From: Microvirga sp. Mcv34
Lineage (GTDB): Bacteria > Pseudomonadota > Alphaproteobacteria > Rhizobiales > Beijerinckiaceae
Assembly: GCF_024519725.1 (NCBI RefSeq)
Contig: NZ_JALJRK010000054.1
Location: 1 to 34,023 of the forward strand
Direction of reading: 5' to 3'
Length of the DNA stretch: 34,023 nucleotides
The translations under genes were made by a program, and so were the position numbers. Shown piece by piece: positions 7,085 through 15,159 of the stretch (position 1 is its first letter; each line of letters starts with the position of its first letter). The notes beneath the pieces were generated by a model that did no database searches, had not been told where the DNA came from, and saw only the letters and a program-made list of their open reading frames with translations.

Positions 7085-7726
7085 ATGACAGATGCGATTC
7101 GCCTGAAGCAGAAACCCGGCCTCGGCCTCGACCGCGAGCTTTCCGCCCGGGCGCAGGGCTTCACCTGCATCGCGGGCCTCGACGAGGTCGGGCGCGGGCC
7201 GCTGGCCGGGCCGGTGGTGTCGGCGGCGGTCGTGCTCGATCTCGACAACGTGCCGAAGGGCCTGGCCGATTCGAAGGCCCTGACGGCGGCCAGGCGCGAG
7301 GCGCTGTTCACGGAAATCCTCGCGACCTCCCATGTGGGCATCGCGTCGGTGTCGCATCAGGAGATCGACACTATCAACATCCGGCAGGCCTCCCTGCTTG
7401 CCATGTGCCGGGCGCTCGCCGCCCTGCCCTGCACGCCCGACATGGCCTTCGTGGACGGCAACGATCCACCCGCCCTGCCCTGTGCGACGGAGGCGGTCAT
7501 CAAGGGTGATTCGTCCATCGCGTCGATCGCGGCGGCGTCCATCGTGGCGAAGGTGGTTCGCGATCGCATGATGGCGCGGCTCGGGAACGCTTACCCCGCC
7601 TATGGTTTTGCCTCGAACGCGGGCTACAGCACGAAGGCGCATCTTACCGTGATCGCCAGCGAGGGTCCCTGCCCGTTCCACCGCCTGAGTTTCTCGCCCC
7701 TGCGCCAAGGGTTACTGGACCTGTAA
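7085..7726 (+). CDS. rnhB: Ribonuclease HII
   Basis: The enzyme cleaves the RNA strand of RNA/DNA hybrids and starts removal of single ribonucleotides from DNA. The 213 residues carry the type 2 signatures: AGLDEVGRGPLAGPVV (Asp33, Glu34), LADSKAL, AFVDGND (Asp124), KGDSSIASIAAASIVAKVVRD, and GYSTKAHL near the C terminus. ATG 7085 is chosen. The alternative ATG 7049 lies inside a palindromic repeat and would prepend 12 atypical residues. No strong ribosome site is visible for either. It lies between the radical SAM gene and ccrM on one strand; from memory this order recurs in other Rhizobiales, which I cannot check here. Confidence 0.95.
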   Translation: MTDAIRLKQKPGLGLDRELSARAQGFTCIAGLDEVGRGPLAGPVVSAAVVLDLDNVPKGLADSKALTAARREALFTEILATSHVGIASVSHQEIDTINIRQASLLAMCRALAALPCTPDMAFVDGNDPPALPCATEAVIKGDSSIASIAAASIVAKVVRDRMMARLGNAYPAYGFASNAGYSTKAHLTVIASEGPCPFHRLSFSPLRQGLLDL

Positions 7727-7732
7727 CCTCCC

Positions 7733-7746
7733 TTAACGCTGATTAA
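7733..7746 (+). promoter_or_regulatory. CtrA-like TTAA-N6-TTAA motif before ccrM
   Basis: TTAA at 7733-7736 and TTAA at 7743-7746 are separated by six bases (CGCTGA). The CtrA consensus is TTAA-N7-TTAA, so the spacing is one short. In Caulobacter ccrM is a CtrA target, which makes the position 137 bases before the ccrM start suggestive. The site begins 6 bases after the rnhB stop codon. Binding is inference. Confidence 0.4.
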
Positions 7747-7789
7747 CGAAAAAATCCAATATTTTCAATGCGTAGGCAAGTTTTGCCGA

Positions 7790-7804
7790 TCCAAAATATT
7801 TGGA
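7790..7804. promoter_or_regulatory. AT-rich inverted repeat in ccrM upstream region
   Basis: TCCAAA (7790-7795) and TTTGGA (7799-7804) flank ATA, and a partial copy, ATCCAATATTTT, lies at 7754-7765. The whole stretch 7741-7835 is far more AT-rich than its surroundings, as expected for a promoter or regulator site. I see no GANTC site between 7727 and 7883. Confidence 0.35.
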
Positions 7805-7883
7805 CTTTCTCGCATTTGGAAACCTCCTCTTTACCCTATCCGATCATGATCCTGAGTGTCAGTTGCGTAACCGGTGATCACCC

Positions 7884-9080
7884 ATGGGTACCTTGCGTAC
7901 CGGGGCTGCCGGCGCCGCCTCCCGGATCAGTGTCTCGCGTACCGGGCGGTCTGCGCCGGCTCCTCGGACGGGGCGTAAACCGCCCCTCTCCGTTCTGCCG
8001 CCGTCTCTTCCTCTCAATGAGATTCTTCTCGGCGACTGCATCGCCAATCTCGAGAAGCTTCCTCCTGAGAGCGTGGACGTGGTCTTCGCGGATCCGCCTT
8101 ACAATCTCCAGCTCGAACAGGCGCTGACGCGCCCGGACCAGAGCCTCGTCGACGCGGTCGACGACGACTGGGACAAGTTCGCGAGCTTTGCCGATTACGA
8201 CGCGTTCACCCGCGCGTGGCTTCTCGCCGTGCGCCGTGTGATGAAGAAGAACGCGACGCTCTGGGTCATCGGCTCCTATCACAACATCTTCCGCGTGGGC
8301 GCCGCCCTGCAGGATCTCGATTTCTGGATCCTCAACGACATCGTCTGGCGCAAGGCCAATCCGATGCCGAACTTCAAGGGCCGCCGCTTCACCAACGCGC
8401 ACGAGACCATGATCTGGGCCTCGAAAAGCGCGGAATCGAAGGGCTACACCTTCCATTACGACGCGCTCAAGGCCGGCAATGAAGACGTGCAGATGCGCTC
8501 GGACTGGTTCCTGCCGATCTGCACCGGCGACGAGCGCCTGAAGGATGCACAGGGGCGCAAGGTCCATCCGACGCAGAAGCCCGAGGCCCTGCTCGCACGC
8601 ATCCTGCTCGCCTCGTCCAATCCGGGCGACGTGGTGCTCGATCCCTTCTTCGGTTCCGGCACGACGGGAGCCGTCGCCAAGCTGCTGGGCCGCAACTTCA
8701 TCGGACTGGAGCGGGATTCGACCTATGCCAAGGCGGCGCGGGCACGGATCGACTCGGTCGAGCCGCTCTCCGACGTGTCGGTCGCGGCAGCTCCGGAGAA
8801 GCGCACGGAAGTGCGCGTGCCGTTCCTGTCGCTCATCGAGGCCGGCCTCGTGAAGGCGGGGGAGACGCTGGTGGACGAGCGCCGCCGCCACAAGGCGGTG
8901 GTGCGTGCCGACGGCACGCTCGCTCTCGGCGCCATCGTGGGCTCGATCCACAAGATCGGCGCCCTGACGCAAGGGTTCCCCTCCTGCAACGGCTGGACCT
9001 TCTGGAATGTGGAGCGTGACGGTAAGCTCGTCTCCATCGACGAGTTCCGGGCGAAGGTGCGCGCCGAAATGGCCGCTTGA
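7884..9080 (+). CDS. ccrM: Cell cycle-regulated DNA adenine methyltransferase CcrM
   Basis: CcrM methylates adenine in GANTC and marks replicated DNA for cell-cycle transcription in alphaproteobacteria. The beta-class motif order is clear: target motif DPPYNLQL first (Asp70-Tyr73), then the SAM-binding DPFFGSGTTGAVA (253-265). HPTQKPEALLARIL lies just before the latter. The last 90 or so residues (VPFLSLIEAGLVKAGETL to GWTFWNVE) are the C-terminal domain typical of CcrM that aids DNA recognition. At 398 residues it is longer than usual because of about 40 Arg/Pro/Ser-rich residues at the N terminus. ATG 7884 has only a weak ribosome site, so the true start may lie further in. A terminator follows at 9108. 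Confidence 0.94.
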   Translation: MGTLRTGAAGAASRISVSRTGRSAPAPRTGRKPPLSVLPPSLPLNEILLGDCIANLEKLPPESVDVVFADPPYNLQLEQALTRPDQSLVDAVDDDWDKFASFADYDAFTRAWLLAVRRVMKKNATLWVIGSYHNIFRVGAALQDLDFWILNDIVWRKANPMPNFKGRRFTNAHETMIWASKSAESKGYTFHYDALKAGNEDVQMRSDWFLPICTGDERLKDAQGRKVHPTQKPEALLARILLASSNPGDVVLDPFFGSGTTGAVAKLLGRNFIGLERDSTYAKAARARIDSVEPLSDVSVAAAPEKRTEVRVPFLSLIEAGLVKAGETLVDERRRHKAVVRADGTLALGAIVGSIHKIGALTQGFPSCNGWTFWNVERDGKLVSIDEFRAKVRAEMAA

Positions 9081-9107
9081 CCTTTTCTTCGAATTGGATT
9101 TTCCGAG

Positions 9108-9134
9108 AGGGCCAGCCGAAAGCTGGCCCTTTTC
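9108..9134 (+). terminator. Rho-independent terminator after ccrM
   Basis: AGGGCCAGC (9108-9116) and GCTGGCCCT (9122-9130) form a perfect 9-bp stem around CGAAA and run into TTTCC. It sits 27 bases after the ccrM stop and separates the ccrM unit from the ABC transporter genes. Confidence 0.85.
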
Positions 9135-9220
9135 CTTTAGCGCACTAACCTATCGTCATAGAGGCGTCATCCAAGGCCGCTAGCGCGGGGAAAGCCTTAC
9201 TGAAAGAGAGGAACTGCCCC

Positions 9221-10201
9221 GTGTCCTTCAAGCGTCTCCTGCCTCTGCTCGCCTTTCTTGTGCCCGCCATCGCGCAGGCTCAAGGGCTCTCCGGCAACCT
9301 CGTTCTGTATACGAGCCAGCCCAACACCGACGCGCAGCAGACCATCGATGCCTTCAAGGCCAGGAATCCCGGCGTCAATGTCACCTTCGTGCGCGACGGA
9401 ACGCCGAAGATTCTCGCCAAGCTGAGCGCCGAGTTCGAGGCCGGGCAACCCCAGGCCGACGTGCTGCTGATCGCCGACAGCGTCACCATGGAGGGCCTGA
9501 AGAAGGAAGGCCGGCTTCTGGCGCACGAGAAGGCCGACGTCTCCGCTTACCCGGCGGGCACGCACGACAGCCAAAAATTCTGGTTCGCCACCAAGCTGAT
9601 CACCACGGGCATCGCCTACAACACGAAGGCGACCTTCAAGCCGTCTTCCTGGCAGGATCTCACGCGGCCCGAGGTCAAGGGGCAGCTCGTGATGCCGAGC
9701 CCGCTCACCTCGGGCGCAGCCCTCATCCACGCCGCGACGCTCACAGGCACCATGGAAGGCGGCTGGAAATACTACGAGGCGCTCAAGGACAACGATGCCG
9801 TCGCCGGTGCCGGCAACGGCGACGTGCTCAAGCAGGTGGCCGGCGGCCAGAAGCTCTACGGCGTGATCGTCGACTACATGCCGATCCGCGAGAAAGCCAA
9901 GGGCGCCCCGGTCGAATTCGTGTTCCCGAAGGAGGGAGTCTCGGCGGTGTCCGAGCCCGTCGCCATTCTGAAGAGCACGAAGAATCCGGACGCCGCCCGC
10001 GCCTTCGTCGACTTCCTCCTCTCGAAGGAAGGACAGGAACTGGCGCTGAAGCAAGGCTACATCGCGGCCCATCCCGCCGTCGCCCTGCCCGAAGGCTATC
10101 CGGCGCGAGAGCAGATCAAGGTCATGAGCTTCGACGCCGCCAAGGCGCTTGCGGACGAGACCAAGAACAAGGCGGCCTTCGCCGACATCTTCGGCCAGTG
10201 A
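9221..10201 (+). CDS. ABC transporter periplasmic substrate-binding protein
   Basis: This is an extracellular solute-binding protein of the iron(III)/phosphonate/polyamine-like superfamily (AfuA/FbpA group). A classical signal peptide, MSFKRLLPLLAFLVPAIAQA, is cleaved at about residue 20. The mature part starts SGNLVLYTSQPNTDAQQTIDAF and contains TSGAALIHAATL, YGVIVDYMPIREKAKG and VEFVFPKEGVSAVSEPVAI. The paired Tyr seen in many ferric-binding proteins is not obvious (one Tyr in VDYMP), so iron is only one possibility. The start is GTG 9221 after GAGAGGAA. The stop overlaps the GTG start of the permease by four bases, so the pair is translationally coupled. No ATPase gene follows. Confidence 0.88.
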   Translation: MSFKRLLPLLAFLVPAIAQAQGLSGNLVLYTSQPNTDAQQTIDAFKARNPGVNVTFVRDGTPKILAKLSAEFEAGQPQADVLLIADSVTMEGLKKEGRLLAHEKADVSAYPAGTHDSQKFWFATKLITTGIAYNTKATFKPSSWQDLTRPEVKGQLVMPSPLTSGAALIHAATLTGTMEGGWKYYEALKDNDAVAGAGNGDVLKQVAGGQKLYGVIVDYMPIREKAKGAPVEFVFPKEGVSAVSEPVAILKSTKNPDAARAFVDFLLSKEGQELALKQGYIAAHPAVALPEGYPAREQIKVMSFDAAKALADETKNKAAFADIFGQ

Positions 10202-12009
10202 GAGATCGCTTTCAGACCAAGCCATTCCTGGAGCGGGGAGGTTTCGGCCTTCTCGCTCTTGTCGCTTTGCTCGTCTTCGCCTTCGACGTCCTGCCCGCCC
10301 TGCGATTACTGATCGCCGCACTCCTTCCCGGCGGCTCGTTCAATCCGGATGCGATGTTCGCGGCGCTCTCCAGCCGCTCGGCGTTGAGCGCGGCCCGCGC
10401 GACGCTCGACACGGCGCTCTGGTCGACCGTCCTGGCGCTGCCCCTTGGCACGGCCATGGCGCTTGTCCTCGGGATCACCGATCTGCGCGGACGCCGCATC
10501 GCGTCGTTCCTGTTCGTCCTGTCGGTGATGATCTCGCCCCAGGTGATCGCGCTCGCCTTTCTGCACCTGACAGGCCCCGCCTCCCCGATCCTGAATGCGC
10601 TGGGTCTTGCGCCCGACGCGGGCAGCGCCAATCCGATGCTCGGGCGCGGCGGCATCATCCTGGTGCTCGGCCTGCATCATGCGCCGCTCGTCTACGTGGT
10701 GATGAGCGCAGGACTGAAGCGCATTCCCCTCGCCGTCGTCGAGGCGGCCCGCATCGACGGCGCGCGGCCACTCGGAATTCTCACCGACCACCTGATGCCG
10801 CTGCTGCGCCCGCATCTCGTCGCCGCGGCCCTGCTCGCCTTCGTGGCCGGGATCGGCAATTTCGGCATCCCGGCGCTTCTCGGCGCACCCGTGAACTACC
10901 TGACGCTTCCGGTTCTCATCTACCGCCGCCTGTCGAGTTTCGGCACCGGCATGATCGGCGACGTATCGGCCCTCGGCCTTCTCGTCGCGGCCATCGCCAT
11001 CGTGTGCGTTGCGGCCAGCCAGTTTCTCACACGCAAGGACGCCGTCCATCTGGAGGACGACACGTCGCTGAAGCCGTTCTGGTTTCTCGGTCGTGCGCGG
11101 ATCGCGGGTGAAGTCTTCGTCGTCGCCGTCCTGGCCGTGACCCTTCTTCTGCCGATCCTGTCGCTCATGGCGGCGGCCCTCGTCCCCTCCTACGGCATGC
11201 CGCTTTCGCTCACGACGATCACCCTCGATAATTTCGTCGAGGTGCTGGCACGCCAGGACGTCACGATCCGCGCCTTCGCGAACTCGCTGCTTTATGCGGG
11301 CGGAGCGGCCCTGCTCCTGGCCTTGATCATCGTACCCGTCGCCTATGCATTGATCCGCTTGATGGGGCGATGGAGAATCCTCGCGGTCTCGCTCATCGAG
11401 ATCTCCTACGTGCTGCCCGGCATCGTGCTGGCCATCGCGTGCATTCTGCTCTTCCTGAAGCCGCTGCCGCTCGTGCGCGTCTCGCTCTACGCGACGCCGT
11501 GGATCATCGTCTTCGCCTATCTTGCCCGCTTCCTGTCGGTGGCGTTGAAGCCGGTGCTCGCGGGAATGGCGCAGATCGACGTCGCCCAGGAGGAAGCCGC
11601 GGCCATCGACGGGGCACGACTGGCGCAGCGGCTCTTCGGCATCGTGCTTCCCTCCCTGCTGCCCGCCGCCGTCGCGGGCGGGTTGATGGCATTCCTGCTC
11701 GCTTTCAGCGAACTCACGGTTTCGGCTCTTCTCTGGTCCGCCGGGACGGAGACCATCGGGGTCGTGCTCTACAATCTCGAGGAGGCCGGCCTTGCAAGCC
11801 AGGCCTCCGCCGTCGCCATCGTCATCGTCGCCGTTGTGACTGTCGCCATGCTCGTCCTTGATGCGTTGGGCAAGTATCTTCCCGAGGGTGCCCTGCCCTG
11901 GCAATGCGAGGAGGATGCACCCGCGCGCTCAGGTCGCGGCCCGGATCGGGCAATGCTTCACGCCAGCGGCGCCCGGCAGCTCAAGCCAAGGCCCGCTTTG
12001 AGCACGTGA
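10198..12009 (+). CDS. ABC transporter permease, fused two-domain type
   Basis: This inner-membrane permease of the FbpB/iron-type has two tandem transport domains in one chain (603 residues, about 12 predicted helices). Each half has the cytoplasmic loop that docks the ATPase: EAARIDGARPLGILTDHLMP (about 182-201) and EEAAAIDGARLAQRLFGIVL (about 463-482). The start is GTG 10198, overlapping the stop of the binding-protein gene as GTGA. The C terminus carries a basic, non-membrane tail of about 30 residues after EGALPWQCEEDAP, not expected in this family. No nucleotide-binding subunit is encoded next to it; the next gene lies on the opposite strand. The ATPase must come from elsewhere or the system has decayed. 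Confidence 0.9.
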   Translation: MRDRFQTKPFLERGGFGLLALVALLVFAFDVLPALRLLIAALLPGGSFNPDAMFAALSSRSALSAARATLDTALWSTVLALPLGTAMALVLGITDLRGRRIASFLFVLSVMISPQVIALAFLHLTGPASPILNALGLAPDAGSANPMLGRGGIILVLGLHHAPLVYVVMSAGLKRIPLAVVEAARIDGARPLGILTDHLMPLLRPHLVAAALLAFVAGIGNFGIPALLGAPVNYLTLPVLIYRRLSSFGTGMIGDVSALGLLVAAIAIVCVAASQFLTRKDAVHLEDDTSLKPFWFLGRARIAGEVFVVAVLAVTLLLPILSLMAAALVPSYGMPLSLTTITLDNFVEVLARQDVTIRAFANSLLYAGGAALLLALIIVPVAYALIRLMGRWRILAVSLIEISYVLPGIVLAIACILLFLKPLPLVRVSLYATPWIIVFAYLARFLSVALKPVLAGMAQIDVAQEEAAAIDGARLAQRLFGIVLPSLLPAAVAGGLMAFLLAFSELTVSALLWSAGTETIGVVLYNLEEAGLASQASAVAIVIVAVVTVAMLVLDALGKYLPEGALPWQCEEDAPARSGRGPDRAMLHASGARQLKPRPALST

Positions 12010-12033
12010 ACAATCGCAGCCGGAATGGTCCGG

Positions 12034-12894
12034 TCAGGCCGCCGCCGACCTGCCATGAGCACCGAGCCACTCCAGCAACTCAGCGTCGAACAGATCGCTC
12101 TCCTCGAGCTGCGGCGTATGTCCGCTCTTCTCGAAGACGCGCACGGTCAAATTCTTGAAGCTTCCGCGATACGGGTCCCATGTCGCATAGGGGGCAACGA
12201 GATAATCGTAGCGTCCCAGAGCCAGAAAGACCGGGATATCGATGGTCTCGAGTCCCTGCCTGATATCAAGATCACGGAAGGTCTCGCCCCAGAGGTGATC
12301 GAAGACGGGCATGTTCACATGGACGCCTTCCCAGAGCGGCTCCGCATCGTATTGGTAGTCGTACCAGCTCTTCGCACCGAGGCGGATGCAGAAGGTGATG
12401 AAGCGTTTTTCCGGCGCGGCCTCGATCTCGGCGGGCAGAAGCGCGAGGTCGCTCGCGAGCTTCGCCTTCCTGTCGGGACAGACGGATTCCCGCCAGTACC
12501 GCTCCGATTCCTCACGATGCACTGCGCTGTGGCTCGGCCCCGTGCCGATCATCACGATGTCGGAGACATGCTGGGGATAGCGCTTGGCGTATTCCAGCGC
12601 CATGTAGCCGTGGCCGGAATGGCCAATGACAATGACCTTCTCGTGCCCGAAATGACGCCTCGCAAGCTCGATATCGTCCAGCACCACGTCAAGGCCGTAC
12701 TCGGCGGGCTGCAGATCCTTGGCCGTCTTCGCGAAGCCGCGATGGTCGACGAAAATCATCTGAAGCGATTGGCGCAACGTCTGCGAGAAGACGCGTGGGT
12801 AATAGACCGCGCTGCCGATCACGATGGCGGGTCTGCCCTGCCCCTCGACCACATAGGCCAACTCGAAGCCGTCGGATGGAATGATGCCATGCAT
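12034..12894 (-). CDS. Alpha/beta hydrolase (proline iminopeptidase-like)
   Basis: This is a serine hydrolase of the alpha/beta fold; its substrate is unknown. The 286 residues show a complete triad: Ser93 in the nucleophile elbow VIGHSGHGYMAL, Asp230 in LALGRYDYLVAP, and His259 in FEKSGHTPQLEE. The strand before the elbow carries FVDHRGFAKT, where the family has DxRGxG. A lid segment between about 120 and 200 is rich in Glu and aromatics. The ATG at 12894 has only a weak ribosome site. It diverges from a LysR-type regulator across 207 bases that contain a palindrome (12969-12980), an arrangement in which the regulator commonly controls its neighbour. Confidence 0.88.
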   Translation of the reverse strand: MHGIIPSDGFELAYVVEGQGRPAIVIGSAVYYPRVFSQTLRQSLQMIFVDHRGFAKTAKDLQPAEYGLDVVLDDIELARRHFGHEKVIVIGHSGHGYMALEYAKRYPQHVSDIVMIGTGPSHSAVHREESERYWRESVCPDRKAKLASDLALLPAEIEAAPEKRFITFCIRLGAKSWYDYQYDAEPLWEGVHVNMPVFDHLWGETFRDLDIRQGLETIDIPVFLALGRYDYLVAPYATWDPYRGSFKNLTVRVFEKSGHTPQLEESDLFDAELLEWLGAHGRSAAA

Positions 12895-12968
12895 GTCGCC
12901 GTTCCCGGACGCGAAAAACCTGGGTGGTTTTCCTCGAAAGCTCTCGGCTTGTGAAGTCCCCCCACCCC

Positions 12969-12980
12969 TTCACGCGTGAA
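12969..12980. promoter_or_regulatory. Perfect palindrome between hydrolase and lysR genes
   Basis: TTCACGCGTGAA is a perfect 12-base palindrome, 74 bases before the hydrolase start and 121 bases before the LysR start. LysR regulators usually bind imperfect dyads with a T-N11-A core in such divergent regions. This one is close but one base short of that spacing. The operator role is inference. Confidence 0.45.
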
Positions 12981-13101
12981 CGGCACTCTCATGAGCATGT
13001 GCGGCTGCGGAAAAGGTGACTTCGAGCGATGGTGGGCTCGTCCCCAGGCCATCGGAACATGCCCCTATGCCGAACCCGGTCCAACGCTTTAGCATCCTGT
13101 C

Positions 13102-13998
13102 ATGGCTTCTTCGTCTCTCGACCCCTTCCGCCCCGCCTTCGCCGAACCGTCCTGGGACGACCTGCGGATCTTTCTCGCCGTGGTGGCTCATGGATCGATG
13201 AACAGCGCCGCGAAGGCGCTCGGCCAAAGCCAGCCGACCATCGCGCGGCGCATCAAGGCGCTGGAGGAGACCCTGGGCCTCACCCTCTTCCAGCGCGGGC
13301 CGAACAACCTCGAGCTGACGGAAGCCGGACAGGCCGTCCTCGACGCGGCGAGCCCCATGGGCGACGCGGCCACCATCGTGTCCCGGATGGCCGCCGCCTA
13401 CAGGCCCGATCCCGACGCGCCGGTGCGGATCACCGCCACCGCCTCGGTGACGCTGTTCCTGTCCCTCTACGCGGCAGAGCTGCACGAAGCCGCCGCGCCC
13501 GTGGAAATCGCCTATATCCCGACCCGCCGCAGGCTCGATCTCGCCTCGGGCGAGGCGGATATCGGCCTGCGGATGCGCAATCTGGCGGAGGGAACGGATG
13601 ATCTGGTGGCGAGGAAGGTCGGACAGATCGCCTTCGCCATGTATGCCCGGACGGACAATCCCACAGCGGTCATCGCGCCGCCGGAAGACCCGACGCTCTC
13701 GCGCCAGGCTGCCTACGTGGCCGAGTTCGCCCAGGGACGCACTATCGCCGCGAGGATCGGCGACATGCCGATCCGCTATCAGGCGGCCAAAGCCGGCCTC
13801 GGCGCCGCCTTCCTGCCCTGCTGGCTCGGCGATTCCGACCCCGACCTCATCCAGATCACGAAGCCGGAGGGTGATCTGATCGAAGACGTCTTCCTGGTCA
13901 TGCACCGCCGCAGCCGGAACCGCCCCAACGTGGCCCGGGTGGCGAATGCGCTGGCTGCGCTGTTCAAGAAGAACAAGAAGGCGCTCATCGGCGCCTGA
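13102..13998 (+). CDS. LysR-family transcriptional regulator
   Basis: This DNA-binding regulator has 298 residues. The winged helix-turn-helix occupies about residues 17-75: WDDLRIFLAVVAHGSMNSAA, then SQPTIARRIKALEETLGLTLFQRG and LELTEAG. The remainder is the effector-binding domain (VRITATASVTLFLSLYAAEL, then a C-terminal lobe with KAGLGAAFLPCWLGD). The effector is unknown. Several features (a long N-terminal lead, MASSSLDPFRPAFAEP, and the LPCWLGD lobe) fit the subgroup that regulates single neighbouring enzymes. It diverges from the alpha/beta hydrolase gene and probably regulates it and itself. Its stop abuts the mutY stop with no gap. The ribosome site before ATG 13102 is weak. Confidence 0.92.
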   Translation: MASSSLDPFRPAFAEPSWDDLRIFLAVVAHGSMNSAAKALGQSQPTIARRIKALEETLGLTLFQRGPNNLELTEAGQAVLDAASPMGDAATIVSRMAAAYRPDPDAPVRITATASVTLFLSLYAAELHEAAAPVEIAYIPTRRRLDLASGEADIGLRMRNLAEGTDDLVARKVGQIAFAMYARTDNPTAVIAPPEDPTLSRQAAYVAEFAQGRTIAARIGDMPIRYQAAKAGLGAAFLPCWLGDSDPDLIQITKPEGDLIEDVFLVMHRRSRNRPNVARVANALAALFKKNKKALIGA

Positions 13999-15102
13999 TC
14001 AGGCCTTCTCTGAGGTTTTCCCTTTCCCGCCCGGCATCTCCCCCAACGCGTGCACGAGCACCTTCTTCATGGCGCCGGGCAGCGCCTCCTCGTGCAGTTG
14101 GAGGCGCGGCGTCCAGCGCATGTCCTCGGGCGCAGGCGTTCCCTTGGCGACCTTGGCGAACAGGACCGTGAGCTCCAGCGAGAAATGGGTGAAGACGTGT
14201 TTCACCGTGCCCGGCAGGCGTTGCCACCGGGCTTCGATGGGAGCGTCGAGCACGGCGCGGGAAGGCTCGTAATCCGGCTCCCAGGCGCTCGTCGGCGGCT
14301 CGGCCATACCGCCGAGAAGTCCCTGCGGCGGACGGGTGCGGAGCAGGATCGTGTCGTCGGCGCGCAGGACCACGAACGCCGCCCCTTTGCGCAACTGGCC
14401 GGCTTCCTTCTTCTGCTTCTTCGGGAAGGCCTCCTGCAGGCCCTCGGCCCGGGCCCGGCAGGGCACCATCCAGGGGCAGAGCGCACAGGCCGGACGCTTG
14501 GGCGTGCAGATGGTGGCGCCCAGATCCATGACGGCTTGCGCGAAATCGCCCGGCCGGTCTTCAGGCACCAGGGCGTCGGTCAGGGACCGGATCAGGGGCT
14601 TGGCCTTGGGCAGCGGCTCCTCGACCATGAAGATGCGGGACATGACCCGCTCCACGTTGCCGTCCACGGCGGCCGCCTTTTCGTTGAACGCGATGGCCGC
14701 CACGGCCGCCGCCGTATAGGCGCCGATGCCCGGGAGTTTCAGGAGTTCCGCCTCCGTGCCCGGGAAATGCCCCCCGTGCCGCTCCACGACGGCCTTGGCG
14801 CAGGCATGGAGGTTGCGCGCGCGGGAATAGTAGCCGAGCCCCGCCCAGGCCTGCATCACCGCCTCGGAAGGCGCCTCGGCCAGCGATTCGACGCTCGGGA
14901 ACCGCTCGAGGAAATTCAGGTAATAGGGTTTGACCGCCGTCACGGTCGTCTGCTGCAGCATGATCTCGGACAGCCAGACGCGGTAGGGATCCGCCGTCAC
15001 GCCCGGCTTGGCGCGCCACGGCAGGTCCCGCCGGTGACGGTCGTACCAGGCGAGGAGATCCTGAGGGTCGGGCTTGGTCGCGCTCGGGGCGGGCGTTAAC
15101 AT
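13999..15102 (-). CDS. mutY: A/G-specific adenine DNA glycosylase
   Basis: MutY removes adenine mispaired with 8-oxoguanine, preventing G:C to T:A changes. The 367 residues contain the catalytic Glu46 in SEIMLQQTTV, the helix-hairpin-helix LPGIGAYTAAAVAAIAF (123-139), catalytic Asp147 in AVDGNVERV, and the 4Fe-4S loop C-x6-C-x2-C-x5-C (Cys199, 206, 209, 215). The C-terminal MutT-like domain that recognises 8-oxoG follows from about residue 240 (AAFVVLRADDTILLRTRPPQGLLGGMAE) and ends with HVFTHFSLELTV. Start and length are normal. It diverges from the DUF721 gene with 57 bases between them; a GANTC site (GATTC, 15105-15109) lies in that gap. Confidence 0.97.
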   Translation of the reverse strand: MLTPAPSATKPDPQDLLAWYDRHRRDLPWRAKPGVTADPYRVWLSEIMLQQTTVTAVKPYYLNFLERFPSVESLAEAPSEAVMQAWAGLGYYSRARNLHACAKAVVERHGGHFPGTEAELLKLPGIGAYTAAAVAAIAFNEKAAAVDGNVERVMSRIFMVEEPLPKAKPLIRSLTDALVPEDRPGDFAQAVMDLGATICTPKRPACALCPWMVPCRARAEGLQEAFPKKQKKEAGQLRKGAAFVVLRADDTILLRTRPPQGLLGGMAEPPTSAWEPDYEPSRAVLDAPIEARWQRLPGTVKHVFTHFSLELTVLFAKVAKGTPAPEDMRWTPRLQLHEEALPGAMKKVLVHALGEMPGGKGKTSEKA

Positions 15103-15159
15103 GGGATTCGGAATAGCGTTCTACACGGAATATTCCAACGCGGCTTTTGGACATTCAAC

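Noticed and set aside
10306..11904. A 532-codon minus-strand frame opposite the ABC permease
   Set aside because: Its highly charged Asp/Glu/Arg/His/Gln-rich translation is the mirror of hydrophobic helices in the permease gene.
11904..12158. A short frame after the permease as a possible ATPase remnant
   Set aside because: No Walker A, signature or Walker B motif is present in any frame between 11900 and 13100.
15127..15136. GGAATATTCC palindrome between mutY and the DUF721 gene
   Set aside because: A ten-base palindrome alone is not rare enough in 34 kb to claim an operator, and nothing else supports it.
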